Shown: positions 50,714-58,083, counted from the stretch's first letter. The stretch: DNA of 64,000 nucleotides from Hydrogenophaga sp. (GCF_026125785.1 NZ_JAHCKL010000001.1:314949-378948), one strand, 5' to 3'. Made by a program: numbers and translations. The notes: generated by a model not told the origin, from the sequence alone.

Positions 50714-52225
50714 ATGGAACTCTTTGACCATCTGGCGCTGGGCTTCGGCGTCGCCTTCACCTTCCAGAACCTGATCTACGCCTTCATCGGCTGCCTGCTG
50801 GGCACGCTGATCGGCGTTCTGCCGGGCATCGGTCCGCTGGCCACCATCGCCATGCTGCTGCCGGCCACCTACGGCCTGCCGCCCGTGGCCGCTCTCATCA
50901 TGCTGGCCGGCATCTACTACGGCGCCCAGTACGGCGGCTCCACCACCGCCATTCTGGTCAACCTGCCCGGCGAGTCCTCCTCCGTGGTGACCGTGATCGA
51001 CGGCTACCAGATGGCGCGCAAGGGCAGGGCGGGCCCCGCCTTGTCGGCCGCTGCTCTGGGCTCGTTCTTCGCAGGCTGCGTGGGCACCCTGGTGCTGGCG
51101 GCATTTGCGCCACCGCTGACCGAAGTCGCTCTGAGCTTCGGCCCCGCTGAGTATTTCGCGCTCATGATCCTGGGTCTGATCGGCGCCGTCGTGCTGGCGT
51201 CCGGCTCCCTGGTCAAGGCCTTGTCCATGATCGTCCTGGGTCTGCTCATCGGCCTGATCGGCACCGACGTGAACTCCGGCGTGGCCCGCTTCAGCTTCGA
51301 CGTGCCCGAACTCACCGACGGCATCGGCTTCGTGGTGATCGCCATGGGTATCTTCGGCTACGGTGAAATCATCAGCAACCTGTCCCAGGACGAAAGCTCG
51401 CGCGAAGTCTTCACCGGCAAGGTCAAGGGCCTGATGCCTACGGGCGAAGACCTCAAGCGCATGGCTCCCGCGGTGGTTCGCGGCACAGCCCTCGGCTCGG
51501 TGCTGGGCATCCTGCCGGGCGGTGGCGCTCTGCTGTCGTCCTTCGCGGCCTACACCATCGAGAAGAAGACCAAGCTGCGTCCGGGCGAAGTGCCGTTCGG
51601 CCAGGGCAACATCCGTGGCGTGGCCGCGCCCGAAGCCGCCAACAACGCGGGTTCGCAGACCTCGTTCATCCCGCTGCTGACCCTGGGCATCCCGCCCAAT
51701 GCCGTGATGGCCCTGATGGTCGGCGCCATGACCATCCACAACATCCAGCCGGGCCCGCAGGTCATGACCTCCAACCCGGAACTGTTCTGGGGCCTGATCG
51801 CCTCGATGTGGATCGGCAACCTGATGCTGGTGGTGCTGAACCTGCCGCTGATCGGCGTCTGGGTGAAGCTGCTGACCGTGCCGTACCGCTGGCTGTTCCC
51901 GGCCATCGTGCTGTTCTGTGCGATCGGTGTGTACTCCACCAACAACAACAGCTTCGACATCTGGATGGTGGCGCTGTTCGGCCTCATCGGCTACATCTTC
52001 ATCAAGCTCGGCTGCGAACCCGCGCCCTTGCTGCTCGGCCTGATCCTGGGCCCGATGATGGAAGAGTATCTGCGGCGCGCCATGCTGATTTCCCGCGGCG
52101 ACTGGTCGGTGTTCGTCACCCGTCCGATCTCGGCCTCGCTGCTGGCTGCCGCCTTGGTGCTGCTGATCATCGTGCTGCTGCCGTCGATCAAGAAGAAGCG
52201 CGAGGAAGCCTTCGTCGAGGACTGA
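50714..52225 (+). CDS. tctA: TctA-family large permease of tripartite tricarboxylate transporter
   Basis: A 503-residue permease with about 12 hydrophobic helices. Family motifs: GVLPGIGPLATIAMLLPATYGLPP near residue 34, YYGAQYGGSTTAILVNLPGE near 71, and APEAANNAGSQTSFIPLLTLGIPPNAVMALMVGA near 305. The start at 50714 follows tctB by 17 bases. A strong intrinsic terminator lies 22 bases after the stop, so this ends a tctBA operon. Confidence 0.94.
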   Translation: MELFDHLALGFGVAFTFQNLIYAFIGCLLGTLIGVLPGIGPLATIAMLLPATYGLPPVAALIMLAGIYYGAQYGGSTTAILVNLPGESSSVVTVIDGYQMARKGRAGPALSAAALGSFFAGCVGTLVLAAFAPPLTEVALSFGPAEYFALMILGLIGAVVLASGSLVKALSMIVLGLLIGLIGTDVNSGVARFSFDVPELTDGIGFVVIAMGIFGYGEIISNLSQDESSREVFTGKVKGLMPTGEDLKRMAPAVVRGTALGSVLGILPGGGALLSSFAAYTIEKKTKLRPGEVPFGQGNIRGVAAPEAANNAGSQTSFIPLLTLGIPPNAVMALMVGAMTIHNIQPGPQVMTSNPELFWGLIASMWIGNLMLVVLNLPLIGVWVKLLTVPYRWLFPAIVLFCAIGVYSTNNNSFDIWMVALFGLIGYIFIKLGCEPAPLLLGLILGPMMEEYLRRAMLISRGDWSVFVTRPISASLLAAALVLLIIVLLPSIKKKREEAFVED

Positions 52226-52246
52226 TCGGCGAAAGCGCTTGCCAGA

Positions 52247-52278
52247 AGCCAGATCCGCGCTGTGGGTCTGGCTTTTTT
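52247..52278 (+). terminator. Intrinsic terminator after tctA
   Basis: AGCCAGATCC pairs with GGGTCTGGCT (nine Watson-Crick pairs plus one T-G) around a 7-base loop and runs into six T residues. It is positioned 22 bases after the tctA stop. Confidence 0.92.
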
Positions 52279-52285
52279 GGCTCAC

Positions 52286-52306
52286 TTTGATATTCCACGA
52301 TGTATA
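52286..52306 (+). repeat. Left direct repeat (att-like), just after the tctA terminator
   Basis: Matches 54259-54279 in 20 of 21 bases. Sequence to the right of TGTATA is CCGCGGGCAAT here but TTCTCAGATAA at the other copy. Confidence 0.75.
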
Positions 52307-52373
52307 CCGCGGGCAATTGAATTGGCTCATGATATCGAAATTCCTTCAATCGATGCGCAATTAATACCGCTTT

Positions 52374-52805
52374 TCAAGCCGCGAATGGCTTAATTGGCTG
52401 TACCTTAGTTACGTCCGCAGATTGAGGAATTGGCACATCACTGCCCGCAGGGGCCACGCCAACGGAATTCGCACCGGAGGGACCCGCCACACCACCCACG
52501 CCGGAGTGGGCCTGTTCGTCCCGTTGCGTTGACATGGGGGTACCCCCCATACCCCCTTTGGCAATGGCCTCTCTCGCAGTTGCGCGCAAGGCAATCAACC
52601 AGGTAGCCACCATCTCAGGGGCGTTACCGGGCTTGGCGGTGTGCTGAGCGATCGGCAACAGGTAGTCGCAGCACTCGACGATGCCGCGAATCTGTTCCAG
52701 CTCAGGGGCCCCGGTGGCGGGTTTCACATGGCCCATGTTCAGCAGGTAGCCGCGCTCAAATTCGGGCTCACCACGGCGGGCAGATGTAGACTTGGACTTA
52801 GCCAT
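52374..52805 (-). CDS. Hypothetical protein of the 2-kb cassette
   Basis: A 143-residue protein of unknown function. The start ATG is preceded by AAGGAG at 8 bases, which supports that it is translated. Residues 1-90 look folded (FERGYLLNMGHVKPATGAPELEQIRGIVECCDYLLP ... WLIALRATAREAIAKGGMGG). The last 50 are Gly/Pro/Ser/Ala-rich and probably disordered. No signal peptide or membrane helix is seen. It is the last gene of the minus-strand cassette. Confidence 0.65.
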   Translation of the reverse strand: MAKSKSTSARRGEPEFERGYLLNMGHVKPATGAPELEQIRGIVECCDYLLPIAQHTAKPGNAPEMVATWLIALRATAREAIAKGGMGGTPMSTQRDEQAHSGVGGVAGPSGANSVGVAPAGSDVPIPQSADVTKVQPIKPFAA

Positions 52806-52960
52806 TTTCGTAACTCCTTTTCAGTTCGGTTTGGTCAGAGACGCCCAGGTGTTCGTGCACCCGGGCGTTTCGTTTTGTGGACGCCTACAGGAGGGCTTCG
52901 CGCGCAACCCTCCCAATGCAGAGCGCCAGGAGCATCAGCGTGCCCATGGCGGCGTGGAAT

Positions 52961-53155
52961 TCAATCGGCACTGGCACCCCCGATGCGAGCGCGCCGAAGG
53001 CGGTAGTAACGGGCCTTGGCTGCATCGGCCTCAGGCGCACGCATGGCGCGCTCCTCGACCCGCTGAGACTCGGTGGTGTTCGACCAGGGCGAAGGGATGC
53101 CAGCCACCAGGAAGCGGGGTGGGCGCGGGTCCGGCTTGCGGTAACCACGGGCCAT
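52961..53155 (-). CDS. Small basic protein of the 2-kb cassette
   Basis: A 64-residue Arg/Pro-rich protein (MARGYRKPDPRPPRFLVAGIPSP ... AAKARYYRLRRARIGGASAD), with GGAGGG 8 bases before the ATG. It is unlike any family I recognise. In the next frame, overlapping its stop, a possible membrane peptide of about 20 residues begins at an ATG (MGTLMLLALCIGRVAREALL); this is uncertain. The rest of the stretch 52806-53203 shows nothing else supportable. Confidence 0.45.
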   Translation of the reverse strand: MARGYRKPDPRPPRFLVAGIPSPWSNTTESQRVEERAMRAPEADAAKARYYRLRRARIGGASAD

Positions 53156-54219
53156 CACACCACCCTCCGGCGTTTTGTCGTAGATGGGTCGCGCTGCGCG
53201 CTCTCAGTGGGGCACGTCGGCGTCATCGATGAACGACTCGACAGGGCGCCTATGCGTGGCCCAATAGGCATCTTCGAAGGCCTTGATTTGCTCGGGCGTG
53301 ACGTCCTCAGGATCGACGGTCGGGTCGGAGTAGGGGACGGCAACGCCAGCTGGCGGCTTCCACCTTGGATCGACCCATGGCCACATGTCGGGCTCATGGA
53401 AGTTGCGCCAGTTGCCTGGGTCTTTGTGCCATCGACCGGGAGGGGCTCCACCAACCGGCTCGGCCTTGCTGGCGGGCTTCGAGGACCGGGACTTTGTTTT
53501 TGATGGCTTGGGCTTGACCGGTCCAGGTTCCCCGTGCAGGTAGGCATCGAGGGCCACCGCGACCAGGGCATTGAAGCTGATTCCGAGGCTGTCCGCGTGG
53601 GCGCGGGCAGCGTCGGCAAGGTCATCCTGTAGGCGTAAAGGGTAGGCTCGCATGGTGATATCACTTTGTGATCATTTGGTGTGGCGTCGGCGGTGATATC
53701 ACGAAGGGGGTGATATCGCCCGGAACCCGCGCCGCCATTGGCTTTGCGGGCGTTTGGGCTGCAAAAGTTCGGCGACGTTGTTTTAGATGAGACAAGCCCC
53801 CCGGCACGCCGCTCCGCGCCTGCGGCGCGTGACGCGTCCTGGCCGGGCGCGGACACGCTGCGCATCCCTCGCGCCCGTTCGGGCCGCGCCAACGCTCCCT
53901 CATGCCGGTTGTAGAGGACCGAGAACAGCGCGGACCGACGAACCAGCAGGCCCCACCAGGTGAAGTCCTGCGGCCGCAGCTCATGGCCCTCGGGGGTGTA
54001 CAGCCGGCCAGCGCTCAGGTGCCAGCCGCGCCAAGCGTCACCCGGCAACTCGTAGTGCAGCTGGATGCGCAGCAGCTTGTAAGCCGCGAACGGGATGCGC
54101 GCACGGCCAGACAGCCAGGTGTGCACGGTGCGCTGACTGACCTGCAGAAACTGCGCAGCGTCGGCCACAGAAAAGCCCAGGCGGGCATACATGGCTCTGA
54201 AGCGGCGGGCTTGTTCCAT
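53155..54219 (-). CDS. DUF3653/VC1465-like Xer-element protein (C-terminal limit uncertain)
   Basis: The first 95 residues are convincing. ARRFRAMYARLGFSVADAAQFLQVSQRTVHTWLSGRARIP is a helix-turn-helix, followed by FAAYKLLRIQLHYELPGDAWRGWHLSAGRLYTPEGHELRP and TWWGLLVRRSALF. The W-x-G-W and tandem Trp pattern matches the phage family DUF3653, whose members include VC1465-type factors that activate Xer recombination. Beyond about position 53930 the frame looks non-coding and overlaps the RHH gene. The real stop or a frameshift is therefore unclear and the gene may be truncated by mutation. It starts 40 bases from the right direct repeat. Confidence 0.6.
   Translation of the reverse strand: MEQARRFRAMYARLGFSVADAAQFLQVSQRTVHTWLSGRARIPFAAYKLLRIQLHYELPGDAWRGWHLSAGRLYTPEGHELRPQDFTWWGLLVRRSALFSVLYNRHEGALARPERARGMRSVSAPGQDASRAAGAERRAGGLVSSKTTSPNFCSPNARKANGGAGSGRYHPLRDITADATPNDHKVISPCEPTLYAYRMTLPTLPAPTRTASESASMPWSRWPSMPTCTGNLDRSSPSHQKQSPGPRSPPARPSRLVEPLPVDGTKTQATGATSMSPTCGHGSIQGGSRQLALPSPTPTRPSILRTSRPSKSRPSKMPIGPRIGALSSRSSMTPTCPTESAQRDPSTTKRRRVV
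53204..53653 (-). CDS. Ribbon-helix-helix domain protein of the 2-kb cassette
   Basis: A 149-residue protein. Residues 1-42 (MRAYPLRLQDDLADAARAHA, then DSLGISFNALVAVALDAYL) have the Arc/HicB-type ribbon-helix-helix pattern: a strand with alternating basic residues, then two helices. A Lys/Ser/Pro-rich linker and a Trp/Pro-rich acidic C-terminal half follow (WRNFHEPDMWPWVDPRWKPP). GTGATATCAC palindromes sit directly upstream of its start, as expected for a self-regulating repressor. It could control the cassette; this is inference. Confidence 0.65.
   Translation of the reverse strand: MRAYPLRLQDDLADAARAHADSLGISFNALVAVALDAYLHGEPGPVKPKPSKTKSRSSKPASKAEPVGGAPPGRWHKDPGNWRNFHEPDMWPWVDPRWKPPAGVAVPYSDPTVDPEDVTPEQIKAFEDAYWATHRRPVESFIDDADVPH
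53655..53719. promoter_or_regulatory. Cluster of GTGATATCAC palindromes upstream of the RHH gene
   Basis: Perfect GTGATATCAC occurs at 53655-53664 and 53693-53702, a GTGATATCGC variant at 53710-53719, and a related GTGATCAT at 53668. The first starts 2 bases ahead of the RHH start codon. This layout fits autoregulation by a dimeric ribbon-helix-helix repressor. Confidence 0.65.
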
Positions 54220-54258
54220 GCGGGATTCAGGGCTGCAAGGCCGCTTCCTCGGTGGTGG

Positions 54259-54279
54259 TTTGAGATTCCACGATGTATA
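54259..54279 (+). repeat. Right direct repeat (att-like), upstream of parA
   Basis: Matches 52286-52306 with one mismatch. It continues into TTCTCAGATAATCC and is followed by two AGATAATC copies spaced 13 bases apart (54285 and 54298). Confidence 0.75.
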
Positions 54280-54392
54280 TTCTCAGATAATCCAAAAGAT
54301 AATCATGAGATTAGCATAAGAGCCATTATTGCACATAGCTGTTTTGATACTCACTGGAATGTGGTTTTTACCACTTTTATAGTGAGGTCTAA

Positions 54393-55343
54393 ATGTTTAC
54401 ATTCGGTGTTGTTGCCACCAAGGGCGGGGTTGGCAAGACCACAGTAGCAGCCAATCTCGGTGGCCTCTTGGCCGACATTGGTTACCGCGTCTTGCTCATT
54501 GACGCCGATGTACAGCCATCGCTATCACGCTACTTCGTCGTCTCGCAGGAAGCCGCGCATGGCCTGACCAAGATGGTCATTGATGGCTCGCTGACGCAAG
54601 AGTGTATCAGTCAGATCGAGTTGCTTCCCGAGTCATTTCCTGGGGATCATGACCTGCTCAACAAGCAGGGTGGATTCCTGCATCTGGTGCGCTCGGACAC
54701 CCGCGACGGTCGCCTGCAAGACTGGTTGAGCAACCGCCTTGATCGCCTTGTGCGCATCCGCATGGCGATAAAAAATACCTCGCTCGCAGATAGCTACGAC
54801 GTCGCGATTATCGACACGCAAGGTGCTGTGGGGCACCTTCAGGATGCAGCAGTTAATGCGTCCGATCTGCTGATCACTCCGGCCTCACCCGACATTATCA
54901 GTGCCCGCGAATTTGTAGACGGCACACTCACTTTACTAGATCGTCACGAATCATCGGCCAATATGGGATTTACAGTCCCGGCTATGCGTGCGGTTATTAA
55001 TCGCGCGGAAAAAACCGTTGATAGCCGATCTATGGCTGGTCTCATTCGCGACCAGTTCATGACACTGCGCGGCCGTGTGACGGTGCTCAACACCGTGGTG
55101 TCGGCAGCCGTGGCCTACAAGAAGGCAGCAACCTCCCAGGTGCCTGTGCATTGGATCGATCCCATCAAGGCGGGCGACACCATGCATGCACTGCTGTGGG
55201 AGCTACTGCCTCACCTGGAGGGCACGTTTGCGCCCAATCACCGGGGACAGATTGATCCTTCTTTGTTGGCACCGAAAGTCAAGCCAGCTCCTGAAACAGA
55301 TGCCGATGGCGAGCCGGCTGGCGCTGGTGCAGGCCATGAGTGA
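54393..55343 (+). CDS. parA: ParA-family partition ATPase of an ICE
   Basis: A 316-residue ATPase. It starts MFTFGVVATKGGVGKTTVAANLGGLLADIG with the deviant Walker A KGGVGKTT (Lys residues both present), then LLIDADVQPSLSRYF and VAIIDTQGAVGHLQDAAV. The set and the sequence SAREFVDGTLTLLDRHE resemble the Soj-like first gene of PAGI-2/ICEclc-type elements, where it supports maintenance of the excised element. GAGG lies 5 bases before the ATG. A GTGGT-TTTT-ACCAC hairpin (54361-54374) lies just upstream. Codon use is less GC-biased than in the surrounding chromosome. Confidence 0.88.
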   Translation: MFTFGVVATKGGVGKTTVAANLGGLLADIGYRVLLIDADVQPSLSRYFVVSQEAAHGLTKMVIDGSLTQECISQIELLPESFPGDHDLLNKQGGFLHLVRSDTRDGRLQDWLSNRLDRLVRIRMAIKNTSLADSYDVAIIDTQGAVGHLQDAAVNASDLLITPASPDIISAREFVDGTLTLLDRHESSANMGFTVPAMRAVINRAEKTVDSRSMAGLIRDQFMTLRGRVTVLNTVVSAAVAYKKAATSQVPVHWIDPIKAGDTMHALLWELLPHLEGTFAPNHRGQIDPSLLAPKVKPAPETDADGEPAGAGAGHE

Positions 55344-55357
55344 GGGGAGCATGAGCC

Positions 55358-56935
55358 ATGGCCCCCTCAAGAACCCCTGAAACGCTGACCGCTGTACAGC
55401 GGGCGCAGCGCTTGAACCTCCACCTTCCACCTGTGCAGGAGGCCGATCACGAATCGGCCCACGCACATGCGCACCCAGACCAGAACCCCATGGCAGTGAC
55501 CAAACCTAGCAAGCAGGAACAGAAAATCATGGAGCAGGCGCGCAAGTCCCTGCCTCCCCTGAGCGGCCCGCGCGCCAGCGCGACCGCCAACCTAGATCCT
55601 CGCAGCGACGCCGAGCTGTCGTTTTCCATCCTTCCTGTCTCGGAAATCGTGGCCTATGGCCATAACCCTCGGCAGGGGATCAACCCGCGATATGACGAGC
55701 TCAAGGCCAGCATCAAGGCCGACGGCATCACCAACATCCTCACCGTCACGCGCCGCAGCGTGGATGACAAGTACACGCCCTACGGCGGAGGAAACACGCG
55801 CCTGCAAATTGCCAAAGAACTGTTTTCCGAAGGTGATCAACGCTTTGCACAGCTGCGCGTCATCGTCAAGGAGTGGCCCGGAGATGCCCAGGTGATCACT
55901 GCCCACCTTGTAGAAAACGAGCTGCGTGCAGACATCACCTTTTGGGAAAAAGCCCGCGGCGTGCATCAGTTCCGTGTCGAACTCGAAACCGAGCAGCACA
56001 AACCGCTCACCGCCGGCGAGCTGAACCGTGAACTGCGGGCACGCGGGCTCAATTACGGCGTCAGAACGATCCAGAACTTTGCGTTCGCCACCGAGCAGAT
56101 GGCCCCGGTCGGGCCCTGGCTACAGGCCCGGGCGGTCAACGAAGTCACGCGGCCCAAGGTGGCGGCCCTGCTCGAACTCGGTGCCAAGCTGGGCCAGGGA
56201 TCGGCCTTGCGCGAACAGCTCCAGGCAGTCATGCAGACCTATGGTGATGCCCTGCGCCTGCGCACCAAGAGCAATGAAGACCTGGAAGCAGCCGAGCGTC
56301 TGTCGGTGGAACTCGACGATGCGGCGCTGCTGGCCGACCTGCAGCTGGCTGCGGTGCAGGAATTGGGCCTTGCCGGACGCCCGCAGCTGGAGGCTGCTCT
56401 CTCCGCCATGGAGGCCGATCCCAAGCTGTCGCGCGACGATCTTCGCGCCGTTGGACAACGTCCTGTCGCTATGGCCCCGCCTCCACAACGGCCGTCGTTT
56501 GAGTCGGAGACTACCAACACGTCGGAACCATTCACGCCCCAGGCAGACCCAGAGCCAACGGCGCAACCATCGGCACCCCATGGAGTTCAGCAAGCGCCGC
56601 TACCCGGAATGCTGGCAGGCGTTCCCGTCCAGGCGCAGCCGGGTAGGGTGAAGGCTGGAACGCCTGCAACCTCGGCGATTCGCCGAAGCTCAAGCACGTC
56701 ACTGGCAGGAACGGTGATTTCACCGTGGCGTCCATGCGTGTCATGTTTGGACGTTATCGGCAGAACCAGGGGGGTGCTGTGGAGCAGGTCGGCGGGTTCT
56801 GGCGCGAGGTGGAAATCTATGGTGCCAAGGCCGAGGCCTGCGCCAAGCACCTGCGCAAGGGGTCGCGTGTCCTGGTGCTTGGCGAGGAGCAGGATTTCAT
56901 GGCCACGGACGACGATGGCAATGAGGTGCAGGTGA
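55358..56935 (+). CDS. parB: ParB-like protein of an ICE, fused out of frame to ssb sequence
   Basis: A 525-codon open frame. Residues about 85-200 form the ParB N-terminal domain (ILPVSEIVAYGHNPRQGINPRYDELKASI, YGGGNTRLQIAKEL, VENELRADITFWEKARGVHQF), followed by a helical region to about 370 and a Pro/Gln/Ser-rich region to about 430. Past about 56650 the frame reads Arg/Ser/Trp-rich residues that are the wrong phase of the following ssb gene. The true C-terminus has therefore been lost or replaced, most simply by a deletion joining parB and ssb. The start at 55358 follows GAGGGGAGC and lies 14 bases behind parA. Confidence 0.75.
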   Translation: MAPSRTPETLTAVQRAQRLNLHLPPVQEADHESAHAHAHPDQNPMAVTKPSKQEQKIMEQARKSLPPLSGPRASATANLDPRSDAELSFSILPVSEIVAYGHNPRQGINPRYDELKASIKADGITNILTVTRRSVDDKYTPYGGGNTRLQIAKELFSEGDQRFAQLRVIVKEWPGDAQVITAHLVENELRADITFWEKARGVHQFRVELETEQHKPLTAGELNRELRARGLNYGVRTIQNFAFATEQMAPVGPWLQARAVNEVTRPKVAALLELGAKLGQGSALREQLQAVMQTYGDALRLRTKSNEDLEAAERLSVELDDAALLADLQLAAVQELGLAGRPQLEAALSAMEADPKLSRDDLRAVGQRPVAMAPPPQRPSFESETTNTSEPFTPQADPEPTAQPSAPHGVQQAPLPGMLAGVPVQAQPGRVKAGTPATSAIRRSSSTSLAGTVISPWRPCVSCLDVIGRTRGVLWSRSAGSGARWKSMVPRPRPAPSTCARGRVSWCLARSRISWPRTTMAMRCR

Positions 56936-57036
56936 TCAAGGTGGTGGCCGAGGATGTGGCTCTGCAGCTGTCGCGGATTGAGTCCATCACGTTCACGCCA
57001 TCACGTGCACGGGAAACAGAAGCGGCCGAAGCCTGA
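56647..57036 (+). pseudogene. ssb: SSB-like protein of an ICE, lacking a start codon
   Basis: The frame encodes GEGWNACNLGDSPKLKHVTG, then VASMRVMFGRYRQNQG, GGFWREVEIYGAKAEACAKHLRKG and RVLVLGEEQDFMATDD..., which is the OB-fold of ICE-type single-stranded DNA-binding proteins. It is open only back to a TAG at 56644-56646, and no ATG/GTG/TTG precedes the conserved N-terminal strand; the first possible start, GTG at 56725, would cut off that strand. The gene seems to have lost its start through the same event that altered the parB end. SSB might still be expressed as a truncated form. Confidence 0.65.
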
Positions 57037-57099
57037 TATTCATTTTAATTAATAACCCCATGCGTGGAGCGTCGCCAGTTTTACCCAATGGAGGTTGTC

Positions 57100-57303
57100 A
57101 TGAATATATCGCATCAATCCGAAAAGACGGAGTGTTTATTCAAGCTCATTGCACTGGGGTCGGAAACACTCGATAATCTTACTCGCGCTACTGGTTGGGG
57201 ATACAAAGAAACGCAGGACACATTGCTCCAACTCATCGCCGATAGCAAAATCACTTGCAGGAACGTCAACGGTGAACGTTATTACATGGTTAAGGAGAGC
57301 TGA
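57100..57303 (+). CDS. Small hypothetical protein of the ICE remnant
   Basis: A 67-residue protein MNISHQSEKTECLFKLIALG ... KITCRNVNGERYYMVKES. GGAGG at 57090-57094 sits 5 bases before the ATG. The second half (TLDNLTRATGWGYKETQDTLLQLIADSKITCRNV) looks like a small winged-helix DNA-binding fold, with a beta hairpin at the end, but no family can be named. AT-rich codons match the parA region. Confidence 0.55.
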   Translation: MNISHQSEKTECLFKLIALGSETLDNLTRATGWGYKETQDTLLQLIADSKITCRNVNGERYYMVKES

Positions 57304-57465
57304 GGCATTAAATACCCTCGCGTCTCTTTGTTAATTCCGTGCTTCAAGGCTCCATGGGTCGAGGATGACGAGTTCGAGAGAGTGCTCGCGGAGAACAATC
57401 CATTCCGGCCGGCCCGGGCGGCAGAGTTGCCGCGTTATCGGCATACCCCGCCTCAGGCTATTTAG
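57304..57465 (+). pseudogene. Coding remnant without a start, cut by IS5-type insertion
   Basis: Fifty-three codons are open between TGA 57301-57303 and TAG 57463-57465, including VSLLIPCFKAPWVEDDEFER and NNPFRPARAAELPRYRHTPP. The amino acid composition looks like real protein. No ATG occurs, though TTG at 57328 could start it. It ends exactly where an IS5-type end appears to begin. Confidence 0.35.
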
Positions 57466-57780
57466 TCCGCCCTGAACAATTCAGTTTTCACGCAAATCCC
57501 GCCACTGCAAAGCGCAGCTGGTCGGCCAATAGCCCGATGACTTCCTGAATCGTCACCCCCAGTCGAGCGCAAAAAAGCCGCAGCGCGGCCAGGATCAGGC
57601 GCAGGTTGTGGCCTGCGCCGCACATCACGGCATGGATGGCGTCGCCCAGGGCGCCCTTGAGCGGGTTGCGCGCCAATCGGCCATCCATCTTCATGTGCCC
57701 GATGGTGGGCTCCACCGCACTGCGCCGCTTGATCATCGCCCTGAGGGTCTTGGTGATGCCCCTTTTCTGCCCCCGAGCGC
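57466..57780 (-). mobile_element. IS5-family transposase 3' fragment
   Basis: The minus strand reads GQKRGITKTLRAMIKRRSAVEPTIGHMKMDGRLARNPLKGALGDAIHAVMCGAGHNLRLILAALRLF, the C-terminal part of an IS5-group DDE transposase with the conserved YREK-like Glu region, ending at a TGA (57488-57490). The N-terminal two thirds are missing at about 57780, where IS21-like sequence begins. The outer end starts near TTAG at 57462-57465, a YTAR target of the kind used by IS5. Confidence 0.75.
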
Positions 57781-57783
57781 AAA

Positions 57784-58083
57784 ATGCGCACCCCTGGCAC
57801 CTGGGCGCCCTGGTACGCGGGCGGCCACACGCTGGTAAGCGACTTCATCCGGGCTTGGAGACTCAAGGCTGGGCAGAGCCCGGCCCTGCGCGGCTTCGTG
57901 CCGCTGAAGTTCGATCTTGGCGAAGCCTTCCAGTTCGACTGGAGCGAAGAGGGTTTGGTGGTGGGCGGCATCTACTACCGTCTGCAGGTTTCGCACATGA
58001 AGCTGTGCGCCAGCCGCGCCTTCTGGCTGGTGGCCTACCCCAGCCAGGGCCACGAAATGCTGTTCGACGCCCACACCCGCTCG
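57784..58083 (+). pseudogene. istA: Internal fragment of an IS21-family IstA transposase
   Basis: The plus strand encodes TLVSDFIRAWRLKAGQSPAL and FVPLKFDLGEAFQFDWSEEGLVVGGIYYRLQVSHMKLCASRAFWLVAYPSQGHEMLFDAHTRS, which is the core RNase H region of one IstA type (catalytic Asp in FDWSEE). Both its N-terminal and C-terminal portions are absent. It meets the opposite-strand istA fragment at about 58078-58085. Confidence 0.75.

Larger units (their letters stand above)
52286..54279. mobile_element. Candidate 2-kb cassette flanked by 21-bp direct repeats
   Basis: Direct repeats lie at 52286-52306 and 54259-54279, identical except for one base, sharing ATTCCACGATGTATA. Between them all genes run on the minus strand: a DUF3653/VC1465-like protein, a ribbon-helix-helix protein, a small protein and a hypothetical protein. 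DUF3653 proteins are known from filamentous-phage-type and Xer-dependent elements, and the repeat ends in TGTATA, the central hexamer of dif. No integrase or replication gene is present, so it may be a satellite or a remnant. Confidence 0.45.
54259..57465 (+). mobile_element. Remnant end of a PAGI-2/ICEclc-type integrative conjugative element
   Basis: ParA, ParB-like and SSB-like genes of the kind found at the end of this ICE family occur in order, with lower GC than the host genes. The helicase, integrase and conjugation genes usually found with them are absent, and IS fragments bound the right side. The limits are approximate. Confidence 0.7.

Noticed and set aside
52885..53148. An 87-codon minus-strand gene ending in a membrane-like segment
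   Set aside because: It overlaps the better supported 64-residue gene, which has a good ribosome site; only the last 20-30 codons could be a separate peptide.
54259..54290. A complete chromosomal dif site
   Set aside because: The central TGTATA is present, but the flanking XerD arm lacks the conserved TTATGTTAAAT, so only a dif-like half can be claimed.
54200..54400. A tRNA gene or tRNA 3' end serving as ICE attachment site
   Set aside because: No cloverleaf and no CCA-adjacent T-arm could be drawn here.
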